Shown: positions 1-8,515, counted from the first letter of the stretch. The stretch is DNA of 61,760 nt from an uncultured Collinsella sp. (GCA_900546115.1 URBQ01000013.1:1-61760), one strand, 5' to 3'. The notes: generated by a model from the sequence alone, not told the origin. A program made the numbers and translations.

Positions 1-128
1 GCGCGAGGATTCTTTTTGCGTTGTGACAAGAGACTACTGCTAATCGCTCGCCCTATGTTTCCAAATGAATACGCTGTGAGCCGTGGGAGGCGATTCTCCC
101 CGCAAGTACTCTAGTATGCTAAAGTACC

Positions 129-160
129 CAGAAGACTGGCGGAGCTATGCTGGTCTTCTG
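129..160 (+). promoter_or_regulatory. Leader hairpin before the his operon
   Basis: An 8-bp perfect inverted repeat (CAGAAGAC / GTCTTCTG) with a 16-nt loop lies 35 bases before the first his gene. It could act as a leader structure or be a relic terminator of the upstream gene. There is no run of His codons in a leader ORF and no T-box core sequence nearby, so classical his attenuation is not supported. The role is unknown. Confidence 0.35.
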
Positions 161-195
161 TTCTATATGAAACGCAGCATGAGGAGGCTCACCAG

Positions 196-1911
196 ATGAC
201 GGCCACACCGTGGGGATTCCGGGACATATTGCCCGAGGAGGCTCAGGCGCGCGAGGAGATCGCGCTGACGGTGAAGGGCTGCTTTAGGGAGCATCATTAC
301 CTTCCGGTCGAGACGCCGCTGCTCGAGGACAAGGGCTCGCTCGAGGAGGGCGGCCGCATTGCGGACACGCCGTTTAAGCTCTTTGACGACGACGGACGCC
401 TGCTGGTGGTCCGTCCCGACAACACGCTGCCGATCGTGCGCCTGGTTTCGACCCGCATGCGCGCGGCCGACCTGCCCCTGCGCCTGCGCTACGAGGCGCC
501 GGTGGTTCGCGAGTGTCAGCGCAATGCCGGCGGCTCGCGCCAGTTTACACAGCTGGGCTTTGAGCTTATCGGTGCGGGCGATACCGCGGGCGATGTCGAG
601 ATCGTCTCGCTCGTGGCCGAGGCCGTGCGCAAGCTGGCACTGCCCGATGCGCGCATTATCGCAGGTAGCGTGCGTCCGTTTAAGGAGCTGCTCGCGGCGT
701 GCGAGGATCGCGAGCTGGCCGCCGAGGCCCTGCGCTGCGTGCACGCCAACGACTTTGTGGGCCTCGATGCCCGCGTGGCGGCAAGCACCGAGCCCGATGC
801 CGTCAAGGCCGCCATTAGCGAGCTGCCGCGTCTGCACGGCGGTGCCGAGGTACTCGACCGCGTGGACGCGCTGCTGGAGGCCGCCGGTATCGTCGCGCCG
901 CTGACGCGCGAGCTGCGTGCCCTGGTCGAGGGCCTGGCTCCCGAGGACGCCCAGGTGCTGTCGTTCGACTTCTCCATCATGAACTCTTTTGATTACTACA
1001 CGGGCCTGGTCTTTAAGGCCTATGCCGGCTGCTTACCCGATCCGGTCGGCTCGGGCGGACGCTATGACTCCATCTTTACCGGTGCATTTGGCGATGGCAT
1101 CGAGGTGCCGGCGGCGGGCTTCGCCTTTTCGCTCGAGCGCCTGGAGGCCGCGCGCACCTCGGTCGAGGACGCCGCTTCCGATGGCGATCACGCCGCGGGC
1201 CGTGGTGCCGAGGGTCCGCTGCGCATCGCCGTGCCCAAGGGCTCGCTTAAGGCCGATACGCTCGACATGCTCGAGGCCGCGGGCCTGGACGTCTCTGAGC
1301 TGCGTGATCCCGGCCGTCACCTGATTGTGCGCGGTCGCGACACGCGTGCTGGCGAGGGCACGGTCGGCGATATCGAGTTTGTCATCGTGCGCCCCAGCGA
1401 TGCGCCTGCCTTTGTGGGCTGCGGCGGTGCCGACTGTGGCATCTGCGGCTGGGACTCGCTCATCGAGGCCGACCTCAACTTGCTGCAGCTGGTCGACCTG
1501 GGCTATGGCCTGTGCACCTTTATCGAGGCGGAGCCCGCATGGCGCGCCGGGCAGGCCGAGCGAAACTATGCCCGCCGCGGTTCGCTTCGCGTGGCAACCA
1601 AGTACCCGCGCATCGCGAGTGCCTGGTATGCCGAGCGCGGCGTGAACGCCGATATCGTCTCGCTGCACGGCAACATCGAGCTGGGCCCCATTGTCGGCAT
1701 GACCGATCGCATCGTGGACATTACCGCCACGGGTGCCACCCTGCGCGACAACGACCTGGTCATCACCGGCCGCATTATGGACTGCACTGCCCGCTTCTTT
1801 GTCAACCCGGGTGCCGCTCGCTTGGATTCGCGCGTGCGCAATCTGGCAGATCGCTTGGTGGCGGCCGTGAAGGACAAGCATTTTGAGCCCGTCGCGGGCT
1901 CGGCACAATAG
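196..1911 (+). CDS. hisZG: HisZ-HisG fusion: ATP phosphoribosyltransferase
   Basis: Catalyses the first step of histidine synthesis, joining ATP and PRPP. The 571-residue product holds two proteins that are normally separate. Residues 1 to about 322 resemble HisZ, the histidyl-tRNA-synthetase-like regulatory subunit (VRPDNTLPIVRLVSTRM, a class II motif). After an Ala/Asp/Gly-rich linker, residues about 340-565 are a short-form HisG (LRIAVPKGSLKADTL, RVATKYPRIASAW, and the PRPP loop IVDITATGATLRDNDLV). Short HisG needs HisZ for activity, so the fusion is functionally sensible. The usual GxxGKD-type segment reads GICGWDSL, a Trp in place of the common Lys. The ATG follows a strong GAGGAGG at 8 bases. 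It is the first gene of the his operon. Confidence 0.93.
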   Translation: MTATPWGFRDILPEEAQAREEIALTVKGCFREHHYLPVETPLLEDKGSLEEGGRIADTPFKLFDDDGRLLVVRPDNTLPIVRLVSTRMRAADLPLRLRYEAPVVRECQRNAGGSRQFTQLGFELIGAGDTAGDVEIVSLVAEAVRKLALPDARIIAGSVRPFKELLAACEDRELAAEALRCVHANDFVGLDARVAASTEPDAVKAAISELPRLHGGAEVLDRVDALLEAAGIVAPLTRELRALVEGLAPEDAQVLSFDFSIMNSFDYYTGLVFKAYAGCLPDPVGSGGRYDSIFTGAFGDGIEVPAAGFAFSLERLEAARTSVEDAASDGDHAAGRGAEGPLRIAVPKGSLKADTLDMLEAAGLDVSELRDPGRHLIVRGRDTRAGEGTVGDIEFVIVRPSDAPAFVGCGGADCGICGWDSLIEADLNLLQLVDLGYGLCTFIEAEPAWRAGQAERNYARRGSLRVATKYPRIASAWYAERGVNADIVSLHGNIELGPIVGMTDRIVDITATGATLRDNDLVITGRIMDCTARFFVNPGAARLDSRVRNLADRLVAAVKDKHFEPVAGSAQ

Positions 1912-2016
1912 CGCGAGCGCGCACGGGCGCCCCAACGTACGGGCTGCGGGCCAATTGGCGCCGCCGCCCGGCCTCTCGTTTTTCGAACACAATCTCGACC
2001 GATAGGGGATACCGAT

Positions 2017-3453
2017 ATGAAGACCATCAAACTTGCTCCCGGCGAGCGTCTCGTTACCAATCAGCTCTACCGCAAGGGCGTGCTACCGCAAAACATCGTT
2101 GACGCCGCCCGCGATATCGTAGCCAACGTGCGTGCCAACGGCGATGCTGCGGTGCGCGATTACTGCCAGCGTTTTGACGGTGTTGATCTGCAGAGCTTCC
2201 GCCTGCCGCAGGAGCAGATCGATGCCGCGCTCGAAGGCCTCGACCCGGCCTTTGTCGCCGCGCTCGAGAAGGCCGCGCGCCAGATTCGCGAGTTCCACCA
2301 GCGCGAGGTCGAGCAGAGCTGGTTTACCACGCGTGCGGACGGCACGATGCTCGGTGTTAAGGTGACCCCGCTCGCGGCGGCCGGCATCTACGTGCCGGGC
2401 GGTCGCGCGCAGTATCCCTCCACCGTGCTCATGAATGCCATTCCCGCCAAGGTCGCCGGCGTCAAGCGCGTGGTCATGGTGACCCCGCCGCAAAAGGATG
2501 GCCTGATCAGCCCCTACACGCTCGCGGCAGCCAAGCTCGGCGGCGTGGATGAGATCTATATGGTGGGCGGCGCTCAGGCCGTGGCCGCGCTGGCGTACGG
2601 TACCGAGACCATTCCGCGCGTCGATAAAATCACCGGTCCGGGCAACGCTTTTGTTGCCGCTGCCAAGCAGATTGTCTCGGGCGACGTGGGCATCGACATG
2701 GTCGCTGGCCCCTCCGAGGTCTGCGTGTTGGCCGATGCCACGGCCAAGCCCATGGTGGTCGCGGCCGACTTGATGGCGCAGGCCGAGCACGATCCGCTGG
2801 CTGCCTGCTATCTGGTGACCTGCGACGAGCAGTTTGCGCGCGAGGTCGAGGCGGGTATCGACATTCTGGTGGCGCAGTCCCCGCGCGCCGAGATCACGCG
2901 CGCCTCGCTCGATAACGAGGGCACCATCGTGGTCGCCGCCGACATGGCTGCCGCCGTCGAGGCTGTGAACACCGTGGCGCCTGAGCACCTTGAGCTGCAC
3001 TGCAAGGACGCGATGGGCCTGCTTGGCGGCATTCGCAACGCCGGTGCCATCTTTGTGGGTGCCTGGAGCTCCGAGCCACTCGGCGATTACGTCGCCGGTC
3101 CCAACCACACGCTGCCGACCGGCGGCACGGCCATGTTCTCCAACCCGCTTTCGGTCGAAGAGTTCGTTAAGCGCTCGAGCGTCATTTGCTATACGCCCGA
3201 AGGTCTGCTCTCGGACGCTCCCGCGACGCAGCGCCTGTCCGAGGCCGAGGGCCTGTGGGCGCACGCGCTATCCGCCGCTCTGCGTCGCCGCGTGCTGGAG
3301 CAGGGCGAGGATGCCGTGAGTGCCGAGTCGCTCGCCGCTGCCGACCTGACCAAGGTCGCTTGGCCGGGCGACGCCGTGACGACGGTTGCCGAGGGCGTGG
3401 ACCTGGCGGCGGCTGCGGGCGGTGCCGCTGGCGCGACCGGCGGGGAGGCCTAA
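2017..3453 (+). CDS. hisD: Histidinol dehydrogenase
   Basis: Catalyses the last two steps of the pathway, the NAD-dependent four-electron oxidation of L-histidinol to histidine, in the cytoplasm with a bound zinc. The 478 residues cover the full family, with AGIYVPGGRAQYPSTVLMN, the GPSEVCVLADA segment, the metal-binding MAQAEHDP stretch and the APEHLEL motif carrying the catalytic Glu-His pair. The C-terminus carries an extra Ala/Gly-rich tail (about 20 residues) beyond the usual end. It is separated from hisZG by about 100 bases and runs one base short of the hisC start, so hisD and hisC are probably translationally coupled. Confidence 0.96.
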   Translation: MKTIKLAPGERLVTNQLYRKGVLPQNIVDAARDIVANVRANGDAAVRDYCQRFDGVDLQSFRLPQEQIDAALEGLDPAFVAALEKAARQIREFHQREVEQSWFTTRADGTMLGVKVTPLAAAGIYVPGGRAQYPSTVLMNAIPAKVAGVKRVVMVTPPQKDGLISPYTLAAAKLGGVDEIYMVGGAQAVAALAYGTETIPRVDKITGPGNAFVAAAKQIVSGDVGIDMVAGPSEVCVLADATAKPMVVAADLMAQAEHDPLAACYLVTCDEQFAREVEAGIDILVAQSPRAEITRASLDNEGTIVVAADMAAAVEAVNTVAPEHLELHCKDAMGLLGGIRNAGAIFVGAWSSEPLGDYVAGPNHTLPTGGTAMFSNPLSVEEFVKRSSVICYTPEGLLSDAPATQRLSEAEGLWAHALSAALRRRVLEQGEDAVSAESLAAADLTKVAWPGDAVTTVAEGVDLAAAAGGAAGATGGEA

Positions 3454-3454
3454 C

Positions 3455-4570
3455 ATGGCCGAACTCACGCCGCGCATGAAGGAGCTCGTCCAGCCCTACT
3501 TGGCCGGTATCGAGCCCTACGATCCCAACTTTACGCCCACGCGCATCAATCTGTCGGCCAACGAGAACACCTATCCCGTACCTGCTGGCGTGCGCGAGGC
3601 GGTTGATGCGGCCTTGGCCGCCACGCCGCTCAACCGCTATCCCGATCCCATGTCCAACGACCTGCGCGATGAGCTCGCTGCCTGGCATGGCGTGGCGCGT
3701 GAGAATATTTGCGCGGGAAACGGCGGCGATGGGCTGCTCTATAACTACCTGCTGGCGTTTGGCGGCGCGGGGCGGACCCTGCTCAACTGCCCGCCGTGCT
3801 TTAGCGAGTACGCGTTCTTTGCGTCGCTCTGTCAGACCGAGGTGCGCGACGTGTGGCGCGACCCCGCGACCTTTGAGCTCGACCAGGCAGCCGTGCTTGC
3901 GGCGGCGTCCGAGTGCAACCTGGCAATCGTGACCTCGCCCAACAACCCCACGGGTGACGTGGCACCGCTCGACTTTGTCGCGGCGCTGTGCGATGCGTGC
4001 CCCGGCATGGTAATGGTTGACGAGGCCTACGTGGAGTTTGCCGACGATTCGTTTGGCGCGGTCACCACGGCGCAGGGGCTTATCGCCGAGCATCCCAACC
4101 TGGTGATTCTGCATACGTTGTCCAAGGCGTTTGGCGCTGCCGGTACGCGTCTGGGTTACGTGATCGCGGCGCCGGAAGTCATCGACGTGTTCGCGGCGAT
4201 TCGCCAGATCTATTCAGTTAACGTGCTGAGCCAGGCGGCAGCACTTGCCTGCGTGCGTGCCCGTGATGCCTACACGCCCGTGGTGGCACAGATCGCATCC
4301 GAGCGCGAGCGCGAGCTGTGCGCCCTGCGCGCAATGGCTGCCGATGGCATGCCCGTGGAGGCATGGCCGAGCGCGGCGAACTTTGTGCTCGTGCGCACGC
4401 CGCATGCCACGCGCGTGCGCGAGCGTCTGCGCGACGAGTATTCGATTCTGGTGCGCGACTTTAGCTACGCGCCGGGGCTCGCGGACTGCCTGCGCATTAC
4501 CGTGGGCACCCCGCAGGAAAACGACGAGGTGCTGGCCGCGTTTGCCGCGCTGGTGAAGGAGGAGATGTAG
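3455..4570 (+). CDS. hisC: Histidinol-phosphate aminotransferase
   Basis: PLP-dependent transfer of the amino group from glutamate to imidazole-acetol phosphate. It is a 371-residue fold-type I aminotransferase with the PLP-lysine motif HTLSKAFGAAGTRLGY, the substrate segment SANENTYPVP near the N-terminus, and VTSPNNPTGDV. An upstream in-frame start (3386) lies inside hisD. The ATG at 3455 is preferred because it follows GGGGAGG directly and sits one base after the hisD stop. Its stop codon directly abuts the hisB ATG. Confidence 0.95.
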   Translation: MAELTPRMKELVQPYLAGIEPYDPNFTPTRINLSANENTYPVPAGVREAVDAALAATPLNRYPDPMSNDLRDELAAWHGVARENICAGNGGDGLLYNYLLAFGGAGRTLLNCPPCFSEYAFFASLCQTEVRDVWRDPATFELDQAAVLAAASECNLAIVTSPNNPTGDVAPLDFVAALCDACPGMVMVDEAYVEFADDSFGAVTTAQGLIAEHPNLVILHTLSKAFGAAGTRLGYVIAAPEVIDVFAAIRQIYSVNVLSQAAALACVRARDAYTPVVAQIASERERELCALRAMAADGMPVEAWPSAANFVLVRTPHATRVRERLRDEYSILVRDFSYAPGLADCLRITVGTPQENDEVLAAFAALVKEEM

Positions 4571-5158
4571 ATGGACCGCTATGCCGAGGTAACCCGCAAG
4601 ACGGGCGAGACCGACATTGTCGTAAAGCTCGACCTGGACGGAAGCGGCGTGTGCGATATCTCGACCGGCGTGCCGTTTTTCGACCACATGCTCAACGCTT
4701 TTGGCCGCCATGGTCTGTTCGATCTGACGGTGCACGCGGTGGGCGACGTGGAGGTCGATGCGCACCACACCGTCGAGGACACGGGTATTGTGCTGGGCGA
4801 GGCGTTTTGTCAGGCGCTGGGCGACAAGGCGGGCATTACGCGCTTTGCCGACGCGGCGATCGCCATGGACGAGACGCTTGTGATGGCTGCTGTTGATATT
4901 TCGGGCCGCGGGCAGGCCTACTGCGAGCTGCCCGTGCCCATCGAGCGCGTGGGCAGCTTTGATACCGAGCTGGCCGTCGAGTTCTTCTACGCCTTCGCGC
5001 GCGATGCCAAGCTCACGCTGCACGTTCGCGAACTGGCGGGCGGTAACTCGCATCACATTATCGAGGCCGCCTTTAAGGCCGTGGGCCGCACGATGCGCCA
5101 CGCCTGCGAGCTCGATCCCCGCGTGCAGGGCATCCCCAGCACCAAGGGCTCGCTGTAA
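4571..5158 (+). CDS. hisB: Imidazoleglycerol-phosphate dehydratase
   Basis: Dehydrates imidazole glycerol phosphate, using a di-manganese centre in a 24-mer. The 195-residue monofunctional form has both metal-binding His motifs (DAHHTVEDTGI and GNSHHIIEAAFKA) and the conserved FDHMLNAFGRHG. No HAD-type histidinol phosphatase domain is fused to it, unlike enterobacterial HisB, so the phosphatase step must come from another gene; the PHP protein at 8543-9454 is the obvious candidate. The start codon immediately follows the hisC stop (TAGATG). Confidence 0.97.
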   Translation: MDRYAEVTRKTGETDIVVKLDLDGSGVCDISTGVPFFDHMLNAFGRHGLFDLTVHAVGDVEVDAHHTVEDTGIVLGEAFCQALGDKAGITRFADAAIAMDETLVMAAVDISGRGQAYCELPVPIERVGSFDTELAVEFFYAFARDAKLTLHVRELAGGNSHHIIEAAFKAVGRTMRHACELDPRVQGIPSTKGSL

Positions 5159-5171
5159 CCGCTACAAAGGT

Positions 5172-5212
5172 AAAACCACTACGAAGGTGCCTGTCCCCTT
5201 TGTGGTGGTTTT
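5172..5212. repeat. REP-like hairpin between hisB and hisH
   Basis: An imperfect 11-nt inverted repeat (AAAACCACTAC / GTGGTGGTTTT) encloses GGTGCCTGTCCCCTTT. Similar GGGGACAGG-type cores occur at 19559-19600, and a related GGGGACG core at 8513 and 46716. The element interrupts an otherwise tightly packed operon. It looks like a REP-type extragenic palindrome rather than a terminator, since expression must continue into hisH. Confidence 0.55.
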
Positions 5213-5237
5213 GGACAAGACGAGGAGGAGGGGTCGC

Positions 5238-5939
5238 GTGGGCGAACCGAAGATCGTGGTGGTCGACTACCACAAGGGCAACTTGTCGAGCGTCGTGCGC
5301 GGGCTTGCGCGCGCCGGTGCCGCCGCCTGTACATCGGATGATCCGGAGCAGATCCGCCGCGCCGACGGCCTGGTCATCCCGGGCGTGGGCGCGTTCTATG
5401 ACGCGATCGCCTTTATGCGCCAGAGCGGCGAGGCGGACGCGGTGCTCGGTGCCGTTGTCGCCGGAACTCCGCTGCTCGGCATCTGCCTGGGCCTTCAGCT
5501 CTTTTTTGAGCGCGGCAACGAGGGCGTGCCTGCGGACGAGGGCGTGGCCGCGGATGGCGGCACCCCCGAGCAGTCTGGCGGCCCCTGGGTCGATGGCCTG
5601 GGCATCATGCGCGGCTCGTGCACGCGCTTGGAGTCGAGCCGCCTGAAGGTGCCGCACGTGGGCTGGGACCAGGTGCACATGACGCCCGCCGGTTCGGCCG
5701 ATTCGTTGCTCGCCGGTTTTGCCGAGGGTGCCAACATGTACTTCACCCACAGCTACGCGGTGGCCGACGACGCCGATGCCGCTGATGTTTTGGCGCGCAC
5801 GCACTACACGCGGAGCTTCCCGTGCATCGCGCGTCACGGCAACGCGTGGGGCTGTCAGTTCCATCCCGAGAAATCCTCCGCGCTTGGTCAGCGCATCCTT
5901 AAGAACTTCGTCAACATCGTCGAGGAGGTTGGCCGATGA
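5238..5939 (+). CDS. hisH: Imidazole glycerol phosphate synthase, glutamine amidotransferase subunit
   Basis: Hydrolyses glutamine and channels ammonia to HisF. It is a class I glutamine amidotransferase of 233 residues, with nucleophile Cys in LLGICLGLQLFFE and the His-Glu pair in FHPEKSSALG. A GTG start is chosen: it follows GAGGAGGAGGGG, and the protein then begins with the expected VVDYHKGNLSS strand. The open frame extends much further upstream but only as a shadow of hisB. An insertion relative to compact homologues (VPADEGVAADGGTPEQSGG, roughly residues 95-115) is rich in Gly and acidic residues. It overlaps hisA by 4 bases (ATGA). Confidence 0.95.
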   Translation: MGEPKIVVVDYHKGNLSSVVRGLARAGAAACTSDDPEQIRRADGLVIPGVGAFYDAIAFMRQSGEADAVLGAVVAGTPLLGICLGLQLFFERGNEGVPADEGVAADGGTPEQSGGPWVDGLGIMRGSCTRLESSRLKVPHVGWDQVHMTPAGSADSLLAGFAEGANMYFTHSYAVADDADAADVLARTHYTRSFPCIARHGNAWGCQFHPEKSSALGQRILKNFVNIVEEVGR

Positions 5940-6679
5940 TCCTGTTTCCTGCAATCGATTTGATCGGCGGCAAGGTCGTGCGCCTGGAGTGCGGCGACCG
6001 GAGCCGCTGCAAGGTATATTCCGACGACCCCGTGGCCGTCGCCCGCTCGTTTGCCGAGCAGGGCGCGAGCTGGGTGCATGTCGTCGACCTGTCCGCTGCC
6101 TTTGGCGAGGACGAGGACGCGTGCGCTGCCAACTCGGCGGCGATTAAGGCCATCTGCAGCGTCGACGGCCTGTCCGTGGACGTGGGCGGCGGCGTTCGCT
6201 CGCTCGCGCGCATCGACGAGCTGGCCGGCTACGGCGCGCGTCGCATCGCACTGGGCACCGTGCTGGTGACTGAGCCGGGTTTTGCCGAGGTGGCGGCCCA
6301 AGGCTTTGGCGAGTTACTGGTGGCAGACATTGCCGCCCGTGACGGCCAGGTCAAGGTGAATGGTTGGCGCGACGGCGCGGGTGTGGCGCTCGACGACGCC
6401 GTGGCGCAGCTCACCGAGCTGGGCTTTAAGCATCTGGTGTATACCGACATCGCGCGCGATGGCATGCAGACGGGCATCGACGTGGCGGCGTATCGCCATG
6501 TGGCCGAGGTCGCGGGCTTTCCCGTCGTGGCTTCGGGCGGCATCTCGACGCTCGACGATATCCGCGCACTGGCCGCGGTGGGCGAGGATGCCATCGAGGG
6601 TGCCATTACCGGTCGTGCGCTCTACGAGGGCAACTTTACGCTGGCCCAGGCGTTGGCCGCCGCCCGAGGGAAGGAGTAG
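5936..6679 (+). CDS. hisA: ProFAR isomerase
   Basis: Catalyses the Amadori rearrangement of ProFAR to PRFAR. The 247 residues form a TIM barrel with the two catalytic aspartates in FPAIDLIGGKVVRL and YTDIARDGMQTG, and two half-barrel phosphate-binding sites (VGGGVRS and ASGGIST). Actinobacteria sometimes use the bifunctional PriA, which also serves tryptophan synthesis. The sequence alone does not settle whether this copy is bifunctional. The start overlaps the end of hisH. Confidence 0.93.
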   Translation: MILFPAIDLIGGKVVRLECGDRSRCKVYSDDPVAVARSFAEQGASWVHVVDLSAAFGEDEDACAANSAAIKAICSVDGLSVDVGGGVRSLARIDELAGYGARRIALGTVLVTEPGFAEVAAQGFGELLVADIAARDGQVKVNGWRDGAGVALDDAVAQLTELGFKHLVYTDIARDGMQTGIDVAAYRHVAEVAGFPVVASGGISTLDDIRALAAVGEDAIEGAITGRALYEGNFTLAQALAAARGKE

Positions 6680-6682
6680 CCC

Positions 6683-7465
6683 ATGCTTGCCAAACGCGTG
6701 ATTCCCTGTCTGGATGTTAAGGACGGCCGCGTGGTCAAGGGCGTCAACTTTGTGAGCCTGCGCGATGCTGGCGACCCGGTGGAGCTGGCGCGCGCCTACG
6801 ACCGCGAGGGTGCAGACGAGGTCGTCTTCCTGGACATTACCGCGACGAGCGACAACCGCGCGACGACCATCGAGATGGCGGCGCACGCGGCCGAGGAGCT
6901 CGCTATTCCCTATACCGTGGGCGGCGGTTTCCGCGACTTGGCGGGCATGCGAACCATGGTTGCCGCCGGTGCCGACAAGGTGTCGCTTAACTCTGCCGCC
7001 GTGCGCGATCCGTCGTTGATCAGCCAGGCCGCCGCGGCGTTTGGCAGCCAGGCCGTGGTCGTGGCGATTGATGCCAAGCGCGTGGGCCTGCCCGGTCAGC
7101 CGGATGCCGACAAGTGGGAGGTCTTCACGGCGGGCGGTCGCAACGCCACGGGTATCGATGCGGTGGCGTGGGCCGAGGAAGCGGCTCGTCGCGGCGCCGG
7201 TGAGATCTTGCTCACCAGCATGGATCGCGACGGCACCAAGGCTGGCTTCGACCTGGCACTCACCCGCGCCGTGGCGCGCGCGGTGCCGATCCCGGTGATC
7301 GCAAGCGGCGGCGTGGGCACGCTCGAGCATTTTGCCGAGGGCGTGATCGAGGGCGAAGCCGACGCCGTACTGGCGGCCAGCGTCTTTCACTTTGGAACTT
7401 TCAGCATTCGCCAGGTGAAGGAGTATATGGCCAGCCAAGGCATCCCTGTGAGGCTGGACTTCTAG
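6683..7465 (+). CDS. hisF: Imidazole glycerol phosphate synthase, cyclase subunit
   Basis: Closes the imidazole ring, using ammonia delivered by HisH, and yields imidazole glycerol phosphate and AICAR. It is a 260-residue TIM barrel with the catalytic Asp in IPCLDVKDGRVVKG and the second in LTSMDRDGTKAGFD, and phosphate sites VGGGFRD and ASGGVGTLEH. It ends with GIPVRLDF, a typical HisF C-terminus. It starts three bases after the hisA stop, after GGGAAGGAG. HisH and HisF are both present and intact, so the heterodimer can form. Confidence 0.97.
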   Translation: MLAKRVIPCLDVKDGRVVKGVNFVSLRDAGDPVELARAYDREGADEVVFLDITATSDNRATTIEMAAHAAEELAIPYTVGGGFRDLAGMRTMVAAGADKVSLNSAAVRDPSLISQAAAAFGSQAVVVAIDAKRVGLPGQPDADKWEVFTAGGRNATGIDAVAWAEEAARRGAGEILLTSMDRDGTKAGFDLALTRAVARAVPIPVIASGGVGTLEHFAEGVIEGEADAVLAASVFHFGTFSIRQVKEYMASQGIPVRLDF

Positions 7466-7609
7466 TGCTGCGGCTTGCCCAGGCACCGCATCTTGCCGCT
7501 CAAACCGTCGCTCGCGTACCAAAGTACGCGTCGCTCCTCTTTCGCGGCAACCTGCGGCACCTGGACAACCCTCGCCGACCTGTGGGATTTCGTTTGTTAC
7601 TTGGGAGAA
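7466..7609 (+). other. Structured gap between hisF and hisI
   Basis: This gap of about 145 bases breaks the compact operon. It holds nested inverted repeats: TTGCCGC (about 7492) pairs with GCGGCAA (about 7546), and inside it GCGTAC pairs with GTACGC around the loop CAAA. There is no T-run, so a terminator is unlikely. It may be an RNA processing or stability element, or a mobile palindrome inserted in the operon. Confidence 0.4.
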
Positions 7610-7612
7610 ATG

Positions 7613-8182
7613 ATGACTGAGGTAATAAATGCTACCGAGCTTAAATACGACGCCCACGGGCTGATTCCTTGTGTGGTTCAGCAATATGACACCGGCGAGG
7701 TGCTTATGGTTGCTTGGATGAACGAGGAATCGGTGGGGCTGACGCTCAAGACCGGGACCACGTGGTTTTGGAGTCGCAGCCGTCAGGAGCTCTGGAACAA
7801 GGGCGCGACGAGTGGCAACATGCAGGAGGTCAAGGAGCTCTGGGCCGACTGCGATAGCGATACGCTGCTGGTCAAGGTGGACTCACCGGGCCCGGCCTGC
7901 CATACCGGCAACCGTACCTGCTTCTTTAAGCGCGTAAAGGGGGGGGGGAACACGATGAAGGTCGTGACGCCGTTCGAAGTCGCCGAATGCAACACCGAGC
8001 TCCTCCGCGCGGGCGTGCCATGCTGCGTGCACCTGACTGATGCCTGCGGGGCGCAGTCGCTTTGGCTCGAGGCCGAGAAGGAAAGGCTCAATGAGGCCCA
8101 TGCCGTCATCGTCGAGTTCTTTGAGAAAAAGGGCGCAAAGCCTCGGTTCGATGAGACCGGTACCTACTTTACGCTGCAGTAA
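7613..8182 (+). CDS. hisI: Phosphoribosyl-AMP cyclohydrolase fused to a small extra domain
   Basis: The first ~110 residues are a complete PRA-CH enzyme, which opens the purine ring of PR-AMP: VLMVAWMNEES, WFWSRSRQELWNKG, the Mg-binding DCDSD and the zinc cysteines in PACHTGNRTCFF. An unrelated ~75-residue segment follows, beginning MKVVTPFEVAECNTELL and containing HLTDACGAQSLW, which resembles the small protein family I know as RDAC. The junction is a run of ten G at 7939-7948. With nine G, PRA-CH would end at the TGA overlapping the ATG at 7955, a normal ATGA gene overlap. The fusion is therefore either a real slippage product or a sequencing length error. Start 7613 is preferred over 7610 for spacing to GGGAGA. 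Confidence 0.85.
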   Translation: MTEVINATELKYDAHGLIPCVVQQYDTGEVLMVAWMNEESVGLTLKTGTTWFWSRSRQELWNKGATSGNMQEVKELWADCDSDTLLVKVDSPGPACHTGNRTCFFKRVKGGGNTMKVVTPFEVAECNTELLRAGVPCCVHLTDACGAQSLWLEAEKERLNEAHAVIVEFFEKKGAKPRFDETGTYFTLQ

Positions 8183-8197
8183 CGAGAGGAAATAACC

Positions 8198-8515
8198 ATG
8201 GGAGTCAGAACAGCTAACGTGCAGCCGGGAAACATCGGTGAGACGCTGACGGGACTGGCCGAGGTGATTCACGGTCGTCGCGACGCATCGCCGCAGGAGA
8301 GCTATACCGCGCGTCTGCTGACCGACGTCGAGGACGAGCTTCTCAAGAAGCTTGCCGAGGAGGCGAGCGAGGTGATCATGGCCTGCAAGGATAACGACCA
8401 CGATCACATCCGCTACGAGGCCGGCGACCTGATCTACCACCTGCTCGTGACGCTCGAGCGCTACGGCATCACCCTCGACGAACTGGCCGGCGAACTCAAC
8501 GCCCGCCGCCACTAG
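8198..8515 (+). CDS. hisE: Phosphoribosyl-ATP pyrophosphatase
   Basis: Hydrolyses PR-ATP to PR-AMP, the second step of the pathway. The protein is 105 residues long with the all-alpha NTP pyrophosphatase core EEASEVIMACKDNDHDHIRYEAGDLIYHLLV split between two metal-binding helices (EEASE and EAGD). It is a separate gene rather than fused to hisI as in enterobacteria. It follows hisI by 15 bases with GAGAGGAAA before the start and ends the operon. Its TAG stop is part of the 29-bp palindromic repeat at 8513. Confidence 0.95.
   Translation: MGVRTANVQPGNIGETLTGLAEVIHGRRDASPQESYTARLLTDVEDELLKKLAEEASEVIMACKDNDHDHIRYEAGDLIYHLLVTLERYGITLDELAGELNARRH

Noticed and set aside
1..195. T-box or His-leader peptide before the his operon
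   Set aside because: No T-box core, no short frame with His codons; only one simple hairpin.
1033..1992. Long minus-strand frame inside hisZG and similar frames in hisD, lysS, clpC and pepD
   Set aside because: Shadows of real genes in high-GC DNA; low-complexity His/Arg/Ala-rich products without motifs.
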